NCBI GenBank assembly: GCA_009829735.1 | Contig: CM020618.1 | Coordinates: 40,911,030 to 40,975,029, forward strand | From: Pyropia yezoensis | Taxonomy: Eukaryota; Rhodophyta; Bangiophyceae; Bangiales; Bangiaceae | Length of the DNA: 64,000 bases | Direction: 5' to 3' | Part shown: piece by piece, positions 52,697-60,484 of the stretch | Layout: every line of letters begins with the position of its first letter | Numbering within the stretch: the stretch's first letter is position 1 | Translations under genes and position numbers: made by a program | The notes under the pieces: generated by a model | The model's input: the letters and a program-made list of their open reading frames with translations, nothing else | Databases searched by the model: none | What the model was told of the DNA's origin: nothing

Positions 52697-54640
52697 CTAG
52701 GCATGCATGCTAGACTCTCCAACCCCACGGCCCTCGCCCTCTCGTGGAGGCGAGCGGCGAGACCCACGCCGATAACGGTCTCCACTCGTTGGAAGGGGCG
52801 GCGGCTCCAAGTCGGAACCGTCGCGCCCTTCACGGTCGCGCAAGTGGCGCCGACCGTGGCTACTCTTCTGCCTGGTCTTGCGCGCAAGTTTGCGACGCAG
52901 ACGCTGGACAGACTCCGTCTCCGACGGGGTAGAGGACTCCGAGAGGGAGTAAGACATCTCGTCTTCCGACACGGAGGGAGAGCGCCGCGAGCGTCGGCGA
53001 CGACGGCGAGGAGGCGAGTATGCCCGGCTCGCGCGACGTTTGCCACGCCCAAGTGGGGCTGGCTGGGGCATAATAGCCCCAATGCGAGCCAATTCGGCCG
53101 TCATAAACTCCGCCACCGACTCGCAACTCGCGGTCGCCACTGCAGTACGAACGCGCTCCTCAAGTTGAGGAGTCTCGGAACTTTGTAGGGTTGCGGTCGA
53201 CGCGGCCAACCAGGAAATGGTGCGCACCAACGTGGTGATCATCATCTCTGAGGTTAGAGGCGTGGGCGGTAACACCAACTTGGGGTATACCGTCAGGAGG
53301 GTGGCCCGCAAGTTGGGGGACACCGGGGTGGATGACTCCACGGCCACGCTGATCGGGATGTTCCCGTGAGGCTGGAAAGGAACAGGAGGAAGCGGAGGGG
53401 CACGCCGAGGTGGCGGTACCCGGGTGTAACTGCGACCCCGACTTGGGGCCCCCGCAGTAGGTTGAGTCATATGGTCATCATATGAGAGCACAGCCATAAC
53501 TATGGGCTTGTCCGGGGGTGGCGCAGTGTGGCGATCCACCCCCGGGGCATACGGGTAGTCCCCGATGCCCAACCCCTCTCGTAGGACCACACGGCCGTCG
53601 TGAAGCTCACGAGCGGCCCATACGAACTGGCGAAGTGCGCCATCGTCCTTGGGCCCACGAGTGGGGCGGCGCAACTTGTGCTCAAGGCTCTCCCACTCGA
53701 TAAACTTGTGGAGGCGGAGCATCTCCTCAAGTAGAGTGAGTTGTCCTGATGAGCACACCTCAGCAACTAGCTGAGGGGTGAGCTGTTCCAAACCTTGGAT
53801 GAGCCGGAGGGGGAGGTGCCAGAGCATCCCCCGCCGCTGAACACAAGACACCCAGGTCGACATGACCTCTAGGAGCCACTGGGTGGCCAACATGGCCCAC
53901 ACCAGGTGATCAGGGCCAGCCGTCAACATGACGGAGCCGAAGTGGTCAAGCAACCGTGGCAGCAACGCCGGGAACCCGTAGGGGACCTCAACTTGAGGCC
54001 ACCACTCGGGCTTCTTCGGATAGTACTGCTCCTTACTGGCAGCAGACTGTTGAGGAAACTCAAGTTGAGCCGAGGTCACCAAGTAGGGACCTCGCCGGAA
54101 GTCTTTCTCCATTCGCGCATCAAAGTGATCAGTGTGCGGATCGGCCTCGTGGAGGTACGGGTGGCGAGTTGCCACAGCGTCCCACGTGAAGGTCGGCAAG
54201 TCGCCGGGACCCGGGATAGTTCCCCCGCGGTCCACCATGGCCTTGGCCCGCTGTACGCCTTCGACCTCCTCATCGTCCAGGAAGGCAAACTGGTCCGTCC
54301 TGAAGCCGGCAGGCAACCCGACCCTACGGGGATACTTCTCCCGTAGGCGGTCCCATACCCGACCCATCGCTGCGCCAAGTCGGCCACAGCGAAGAACAGT
54401 CAACCCCTCCTCATAGAGAGGCCAAGCGGGGTAAAACCACCGCCCCAAGGCCTCACGCGGGACAACTTGTCCCGCCTCCGGGGGAGACCCCGCCGTCAAC
54501 CCAAAGCCGGGTGACGCGGGAGTCCCATCCCCCGGAGCGATCGCGGAGCCCCCGCCGGAAGTCCCGACGGGTGCTGCACCGTAGGTGGTGTCCTGCATAC
54601 GCTCATCTAGAGAGTCCGTCTCCACTCCCGGGGTCGCCAT
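52697..54640 (-). CDS. Antisense accessory ORF of element A2, unknown function
   Basis: 647 codons on the strand opposite pol, start MATPGVETDSLDERM at ATG 54640. It is collinear with the A1 copy at 2079-4022, with scattered substitutions and no indel that breaks the frame. The same plan is present: low-complexity start, Trp-rich central region with FGSV, HLP and an EWES site, helical region, RS-like basic tail. Substitutions include conservative changes and some in the tail. The frame is open although pol of the same copy has a stop, which suggests that it was functional when the copy inserted or that it tolerates change well. The start is about 340 bp inside the 3' LTR, so antisense transcription from or near that LTR would express it. 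Confidence 0.75.
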   Translation of the reverse strand: MATPGVETDSLDERMQDTTYGAAPVGTSGGGSAIAPGDGTPASPGFGLTAGSPPEAGQVVPREALGRWFYPAWPLYEEGLTVLRCGRLGAAMGRVWDRLREKYPRRVGLPAGFRTDQFAFLDDEEVEGVQRAKAMVDRGGTIPGPGDLPTFTWDAVATRHPYLHEADPHTDHFDARMEKDFRRGPYLVTSAQLEFPQQSAASKEQYYPKKPEWWPQVEVPYGFPALLPRLLDHFGSVMLTAGPDHLVWAMLATQWLLEVMSTWVSCVQRRGMLWHLPLRLIQGLEQLTPQLVAEVCSSGQLTLLEEMLRLHKFIEWESLEHKLRRPTRGPKDDGALRQFVWAARELHDGRVVLREGLGIGDYPYAPGVDRHTAPPPDKPIVMAVLSYDDHMTQPTAGAPSRGRSYTRVPPPRRAPPLPPVPFQPHGNIPISVAVESSTPVSPNLRATLLTVYPKLVLPPTPLTSEMMITTLVRTISWLAASTATLQSSETPQLEERVRTAVATASCESVAEFMTAELARIGAIMPQPAPLGRGKRRASRAYSPPRRRRRRSRRSPSVSEDEMSYSLSESSTPSETESVQRLRRKLARKTRQKSSHGRRHLRDREGRDGSDLEPPPLPTSGDRYRRGSRRSPPREGEGRGVGESSMHA

Positions 54641-54965
54641 GGCTCTCCCCAAGTTGGGGCGAGACGCTCTGGCTATCGCGGCACGAGACCCGCCTCGAGT
54701 TGAGGGGGACTCGGATCTTGGGTATACGGGTGGCCTCCCCAGCGTGGGGCGGCCCAGTGGAAGGTGAAGGGGAGGTGGTGGTGATGGTGAAGTGTGAACT
54801 GAGGAGAGCAAGCTGCCGAGTGGGCAAGCTTGAGGAGAGGGGCGGTCAACGTGACCGCCTCCACATCCACGTTACGTACTCAAGGGGGGACAGCAAGTCG
54901 CGCCCCCAACGCCGAGACGTGCGTTTACGCACCCCCTCACAGGGCCGACCGGGTCGGTCGGAACT

Positions 54966-54978
54966 GAGGAGAGGGGAG
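54966..54978 (+). other. Polypurine tract of element A2
   Basis: GAGGAGAGGGGAG, 13 consecutive purines directly before the 3' LTR. Confidence 0.85.
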
Positions 54979-55448
54979 TGTGGCAGTATTGACCCCCAGG
55001 TAGGGCGGCAACACGTGCCATGCAAGGGGCGGCAGGCCACTAGCCTGATCCGTTCCTCCCCCTGCATTTGGGTCCATATTCCCTAAGTTTGGGATAGTTA
55101 GCTTAGTAGTAAATCCAACTTGGATTTGAGGGTTTTCTGCATTTATCGTCTTGGATTTTCGTGTGGCCCGGTGGGCAGGTGCTGGGGTGGGAGATTCTGA
55201 GTGGCGAGATTCTGAGGGGACCCTGGGGGGATAAGGGGAGGGACAGCGGGGCTTGGCCCTGCGTCCCCGTCCCGACCAAGAAACTGTTGGACCACACACC
55301 ATCCTCTTGTTTGTCCGTGGGGGGGTTTGCCCCACAACAGGGACAGAGTGTGTGCGACTTGCACTTCTTCCGGTTCCCCCGACACGGGAGGCAGCCCTTG
55401 CACACCGCCCCAACTTGGGTGCCGTGTGTGCTTGTGGTTTTTGCCACA
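54979..55448 (+). repeat. 3' LTR of element A2 (470 bp)
   Basis: Same ends as the 5' LTR (TGTGGCAG, TTGCCACA), with one extra G in a G-run near 55320. Directly after it RT sequence of element B begins (AAGTGAAGAGGATGAATG). Confidence 0.93.
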
Positions 55449-58342
55449 AAGTGAAGAGGATGAATGAAGCTAAGGTGATCCGACCTTTGATGTCGGAGTG
55501 GGGCGCCCCAGTCGTCATCGTACCGAAGAAGGATCAAACCCTTCGGATCTGCATCGATCATCGACGCCTCAACTTGGTCACCAAGAAAGACTTGTACCCT
55601 TTACCAAGGATGGATTTGTGTATCGACACACTGGGGGAAGCCGCAGTGCTTACCATTATCGACAGCAATGCCGGGTACTGGCAGATCCCAGTGGCAGAGG
55701 AAGAGAGCCCAAGACAGCGTTCGTCTGTCGCAGTGGAGTGCACGAGTTCCTAAGGATGCCCTTCGGATTCTCCAACGCCCCCGCAACATTCCAGCGCGCC
55801 ATCGACATTACACTGCCGGGAGTGAAGTGGCGTAATTGCCTAGTTTACCTGGACGATGTCATTGTCTTCTCGCGTAACATGGATGATCATGTGCAGCATG
55901 TTGACGAGGTACTCACCCTCTTGCGGAACGCCGGGGTAGCCCTGCGTCTCAAGAAGTGCGCTTTCTGTCAATAGACCGGCGGGTACCTGGGTCACCAAAA
56001 AAAAACAAGGTAAACTGGGAGTATTCGAGGCTAATACCCGGGCACTCCGGGACGCGCGATACCCGACCACCCAGACACAGCTGAAGAGCATTCTAGGGAT
56101 GTGTAAGGTACATCCACGGTTCGTCAAGGACTTCGCTCGTATAGCCAAACCGATAACGGTGCAGACAAGCACCACCTTGCCAAAGGTACTTCAACCTCCC
56201 TCGAAGAGCGAGGGAGAGGCGTTCGAGCTGCTCAAGCAAGCCCTGTTAGCCCCATCCGTGCTTGCGTTGCCGCATAGACGTGGGACCTTCGTCTTCGATG
56301 TCAATGCATGCGATACCCAAGTGGGATGCACCTTGTTACAGGGAGATACACTCATTGGTACCGATACTGCTATCCCGGACCTACATACCGTGGGGTACTT
56401 CAGCCGGACACTCAACCCGGCTGAGCATAACCGTACTGCCACCGAGCGCGAGTGCCTCGGAGTCATATGGGCAGTAAAACTGCTCTGGCCATACCTGGAG
56501 GGATCCAGGTACCTCGTGAGGTCCGACCACGAACCTTTATGATCGCTCCTGAACCTTGGTGACAAGGATTCCGACAGCCATGGACGGCTAGCTCGATGAA
56601 GGCTAAAGATGGCCGAGCACGATTACCGGACCATTTACAAGGCCGGCGCTACCCACCATCTAGGAGACGCGCTGTCTCGACTCAATACACCGAGTGGGGA
56701 TACCCGACAAGTGGACGAGGACATCCCTGTGGTACCGGTTTCCATGGTGGGTAACGCCACGCAAGGTACTGTTGACCGCACCATGGTACACCGCGCGTGC
56801 CCACTGACTCTCGCGGACTTCCGCGAGGCACAAGCCAATGACGATGACTGTAGACGCCATTGCGCTAACCTCCTGGCCGGCACTGCCGGCATCTTCTCCG
56901 AGAATGAGGACGGCTTCATATACCGGTGGGCACCCGCCGATGGACGGCATCAGGTCGTGGTTCCCGTGTCCTTACGGCAAGCCGTCATGGAACGAGAACA
57001 CGAGAACTCTACAGCCGGACACCCGGGGGGTTCGCGCATGTTCGCAGCGATGCGAAGGATTTTCTACTGGCCAGCAATGGCCGTCGACGTAGTCGAACAC
57101 GTGCGGGGATGCCACCTGTGTGCACGGAATCGTATAAGTCTTCAAAAACGGGCATCCGCTATAAAACTGCTCCCACCCGATGGGCCCAACGAGCAAGTCG
57201 CTATCGGCATACTCGGGCCGCTTCCGGTGACGGAAGAAGGGAACAGATGTATCCTGGTCATGTCTGACCGCTTCACCAAGCACTCACTTCCGGTAACGGA
57301 AGAAGGGAACAGGTACATCCTGGTCATGTCGGATCGCTTTACTAAGCTGTCACGGGCAGTAGCAATCCCGGACGATACGGCCTACACCATCATGAACGCA
57401 GTGGTTGACCACTGGATCACTTCTTGCGGAATGATGAAGCAACTCCTCTCCGACAACGGAGCAAGCCTGACTTCAGCATTTTGGACTAAGGTCATGGGCA
57501 TGTTCGGGATCGAGCCACGTCGGGCGTCCGACTACCACCCGCAAACCAACGGGCAGGTGGAGCGGTTCAACCGCACCATCGTCAGAACTCTCCAATGCTA
57601 CGTGGCGGAGCACACGAACTCATGGGACAGGCTCCTGTCCGTACTGACCCTGTCATCCAATCCCAGGCCCCACCGGAGCACGAACATTGCTCCACTGGAG
57701 TGGGTCATGCCAATAGGCGTCGGTAACATAACGCTGCCCCCGGGCAGATGCACTCGGTATGACATACCGAAGGGCCGACCTGCCGAACGGATCCACTTAG
57801 CTTGGTTGGCCAAGCTATCGTGGATGATACCTAAGCTCAAGGGCTCCCTTGACCGTACACATCTTCGATACAAGAAGAGCTTCGACGCCCGACTACGGGT
57901 ACGCAACGAAACCCTGGTAACAGGTGACTGGGTCTTTATCAGACACCAGAAGCTCCGAGGGAACAAGCCTATGCAACCGTTCAAGGGACCGTACCAGATA
58001 CTACACAGAGATGATCACTTTGTCATCCTCCACTCCGATACGGAGATACAACGCATCAATCTGAATGATGTGACACCGGCTCCAAAACCGGAACAGCCTC
58101 AGCAGGTAACGGCTGGGTTGCTACATGAAACTCTTACCACCCACCGGTCAGATAACCCGGTGGGGACAGATGGAATCCCATACCAAGTAGAGAGCTCTTT
58201 CGGACACACCGATCCGGACCTACCAAGGCCCTGGTACGTCAAAGTAATGTGGGTCGGATACGATTCACCCACCTGGGAACAGGCGGCGAGTATACCCCGC
58301 CAGCTGCTCATGCCTTACATGAGGCGACGCCGTCTACTGTAA
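55449..58342 (+). pseudogene. pol: Pol of element B: RT, RNase H, integrase, chromodomain, decayed
   Basis: Sequence starts within RT (MNEAKVIRPLMSEWGAPVV, ICIDHRRLN, AGYWQIPVAEE). It shifts frame near 55715, then reads MPFGFSNAPATFQRAI and the catalytic YLDD (about 55848). A stop falls at 55972-55974 and another shift near an A-run at 55998-56006. RNase H follows, with a TGA at 56540-56542 and another stop near 56597. The integrase-chromodomain part is open from 56609 to 58342 (577 codons). In it the first catalytic Asp has become Gly (VAIGILGPL, against AMDILGPL in element A), and a 66-bp unit is duplicated (LPVTEEGNR.ILVMSDRFTK twice, 57221-57352). The second Asp (LSDNGAS) and the Glu (GQVERFN) remain. 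The chromodomain-like end is WYVKVMWVGYDSPTWEQA. This Pol is non-functional. Confidence 0.88.
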
Positions 58343-58393
58343 CAACCCAACCGACACCGACTTCGGCTGTTGGGGGGTGAGGATTATACCTAC

Positions 58394-58964
58394 TGTGGTA
58401 TAAAACTCGATCCACTCAGACACGTGTCCATATCCCTCGGAGGAAAGGGACAGGTAACACAGAAAGGGGAACTACGAGAGTGGCATGCCTGTGGCCTCAC
58501 GTGCCTGCTCGCAGAGCAAATAGATATGCACGGTAGTGCACAGGGGGAAGAGGAAAGCAAACGCGCAGTTGTCGTTTTCCTCAGGGCGCGGGCCAAGGGC
58601 GCCTCGCTGTCCCTCTCAACGTGCATCTGGGGGAGCCTCGGCACGTTGGCCAGGTAGCCCCCCCGCACCCCCGAGTGGCCCCGACCCGAGTCTATCCTCG
58701 TCAGGTCGGGGGCCACTATCACTACTAGTTCTATTCCGACTCACTAATCTCACACTCAAAGTCTCTCAAATCAAGTTTCTCACAAGTACGCAAAAACCCA
58801 TCAGGAATCCCTCTCTCACGTGTGGGTAGCGTAGTCCACCGCAATTCAGTGTCGGGCACGGGCCACGGCCGCCAACCATCACCACATGGCGGGCGTGTTC
58901 TGGCACCTGGTGCCCTCTGGTCGCAGTCCCAGGTCGGCGCCAAGTCGGGGCGAGGGATGCTACA
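58394..58964. repeat. About 570-bp LTR-like insertion downstream of B pol
   Basis: Comparison with element C (rc of 63340-63412) shows that continuous sequence TACCTACTAAGTAGGG in C is split in B after TACCTAC and resumes at TAAGTAGGG. The inserted block starts TGTGGTATAAAACTC and ends GATGCTACA, with TG..CA ends like an LTR. A 5-bp duplication is weak (CCTAC against CATTC). It may be an old solo LTR; alternatively C lost the block. Confidence 0.5.
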
Positions 58965-59368
58965 CATTCTAAGTAGGGGGTCACATGGATTCGGCAGGAC
59001 TTAGGCTCACTAAGTCGGAGCGAGCTTAGGCAAACTAAGTGGGCTACTGACTGTAACAAGTTTTACTTGAAGGAGAAGAGTAACTGCAATAACTACAGAG
59101 TAACCTGAGGCTTACACAAGGGTCAACCTTCATCCATGGGGGCATGTGACGGATTGAGGAAGGTTGACCTTCAGGAGTACTACCCAGCCAGGATGGGTTG
59201 GAGCGTGAGAAAAAACTGAGGCAAGCCACGGCTAAGGAAGAAAGGGTACTCCCCGAAGACAGCCATCGGAGCCCTGCAAACGCCCCAGCGGGGGAGGAGT
59301 ATATACTTACTACTACCCGGCCGCCACAAGGGTCACCGGGTCACTCTCTTTCATAGCGACAGCACTCT

Positions 59369-59556
59369 TCAGGGGGTACCCCCGCTGGTCGAAGGTGGCC
59401 ATTCACGCGTAGACGCGTACACTTCCATACTCCACCGGTCGGCAATCTCACGACGGTCAATCGCCTGAGTTACCTCAGTGCATAGCTCCACGAGAGTGCC
59501 TCGACCCGCCTCCACTTCCTCCAGGGCTAGCTGGAGTGTAGCACAATAGGAATCCG
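59369..59556 (-). pseudogene. C-terminal fragment of element B antisense accessory ORF
   Basis: On the minus strand, about 62 codons up to the TGA at 59369-59371 read LQLALEEVEAGRGTLVELC, then DRREIADRWSMEVYASTREW. They match the end of the element C antisense protein (LQKALEDVEAGRSTLVQLC). The rest is cut off exactly at 59557, where the LTR of element C starts. It shows that B carried the same accessory gene in the same convergent position. Confidence 0.8.
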
Positions 59557-59899
59557 TCGCACGTCCACTCTCAGGGAACACTCACCAAGGGGGATCGGCA
59601 CCAACGTCACCGGGAGGCCAAGGTTGCTGTCCTTGGAGCGCAAGCCACGGGACCAAGATGGGAGCCCAAATGGGAGGGGTTTGTTGTTCTACCTTGGCCG
59701 GCGGTGGATTCGCCACCGGCCCCCTCGTTATAAACCCTCGGAGACACTACTAACTACCCTCCACCCCAAGATGCAAGTCCCTCTGGTCATACGTAACTTA
59801 TAGATACCGTGACCAGCTCGGACTCTCAAATTGGAAGTTAAGGATTAGAAGTAGCCCCCCTGATATTAGGGTCACAATACGGTCATCCATATTGCTACA
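59557..59899 (-). repeat. 3' LTR of element C (343 bp)
   Basis: On the minus strand it begins TGTAGCAATATGG and ends TTGTGCTACA, and aligns along its length with the 289-bp LTR of B. It has an extra block of about 55 bp near its end. The polypurine tract lies directly before it. Confidence 0.88.
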
Positions 59900-59911
59900 T
59901 ATCCCCCCCTT
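59900..59911 (-). other. Polypurine tract of element C
   Basis: Minus-strand AAGGGGGGGATA directly precedes the LTR start, which identifies this LTR as the 3' one. Confidence 0.7.
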
Positions 59912-60484
59912 AGATTCGGCCCGTCCTCGGGTCGAGTTGCATTCGGGTTACCGAATGTAAGTGGGTCGCGTGACTGTTTACCCGTCGGGTGGGGCTTTGC
60001 GCCCCGTCGCGACAGACACCCCTTTTCGAGGTTGTCCGAGGGGGGTGCCCCCCTTTGTGTGGTACACACACGATCCGTTTTCCGGACCGTTAATTTCCCG
60101 ATGCGGGTTGCTGTTCGCGCCCCCCCTTTCCGAGGGGTGGTGCAAGCGGATCCGCCACCAGGTGCCTGGTGGTAGGGGGGCCCCTCTCGTGTGGACGATT
60201 GAGTGGGGGGCGGGGGCTGCCCGCGTTGCGCGGGGGCGGTTGGGGGTGACCCCCCTTACTTACCCCGTGTGTGGGTGTGGCCCCGTCCCGCCCAGGTGCC
60301 TGGGTGGAGCGCGGTCGTAGCCCCGTGGAGCGCGGGTCGACCCGCGTGCCTGCGGCGCTTCTCGTGGCCGTTTGTGGTCATAAGCGCGGGTGTCCGCGCT
60401 TCCCTGGCTCGTCCCGGTTATCCCACCGTACCGGGTTGTAGCCGTCGACGGCTTGTGGGCGCGGGGGACTCCGCACCCGTTATC
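59912..60484. other. Leader region of the element C antisense ORF
   Basis: 573 bp between the 3' LTR and the ATG of the accessory ORF. The frame is open upstream to 60203 but without an ATG, and the composition (Gly/Pro/Cys/Trp-rich) looks untranslated. It should carry the promoter or leader of the antisense transcript. Confidence 0.5.

Larger units (their letters stand above)
46071..55448 (+). mobile_element. Ty3/gypsy chromodomain LTR retrotransposon, copy A2 (near complete, 9.4 kb)
   Basis: 5' LTR 46071-46539, primer site, gag, protease-RT-RNase H-integrase-chromodomain, convergent antisense ORF, polypurine tract, 3' LTR 54979-55448. All modules are present; pol carries one nonsense codon (50156-50158). 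The two LTRs differ at roughly ten sites. The 3' LTR shares several of its variants with copy A1 rather than with its own 5' LTR, and the flanking 5-mers (CCCTG and AAGTG) do not match as a target duplication. Confidence 0.93.
44017..59556 (+). mobile_element. LTR retrotransposon B (Ty3/gypsy), interrupted by elements A2 and C
   Basis: A 5' LTR (44017-44305), primer-binding site, partial gag (44532-45821), then after element A2 the RT to chromodomain part of pol (55449-58342) and the end of an antisense accessory ORF (59369-59556). Element C begins at 59557, so the B 3' LTR lies outside the window. About 1.5 kb expected between gag and RT is missing around the A2 insertion. The left and right parts could come from two copies of the same family. 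The B LTR and pol are close relatives of element C. Confidence 0.75.

Noticed and set aside
55253-55753. Single gene running from the A2 3' LTR into RT
   Set aside because: The frame crosses the LTR end at 55448; the LTR part is noncoding in other copies. Only sequence from 55449 is RT.
59557-59581. Extension of the element B antisense fragment to 59581
   Set aside because: These codons lie in the LTR of element C; the match to the element C accessory protein starts only left of 59557.
44017-59899. One giant DNA transposon with 0.3-kb terminal inverted repeats
   Set aside because: Primer site, polypurine tract and gene order show two LTR elements in opposite orientation.
60203-60484. N-terminal extension of the element C antisense protein
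   Set aside because: No ATG before 60485, and composition (Gly/Cys/Pro/Trp) differs from the acidic start that follows.
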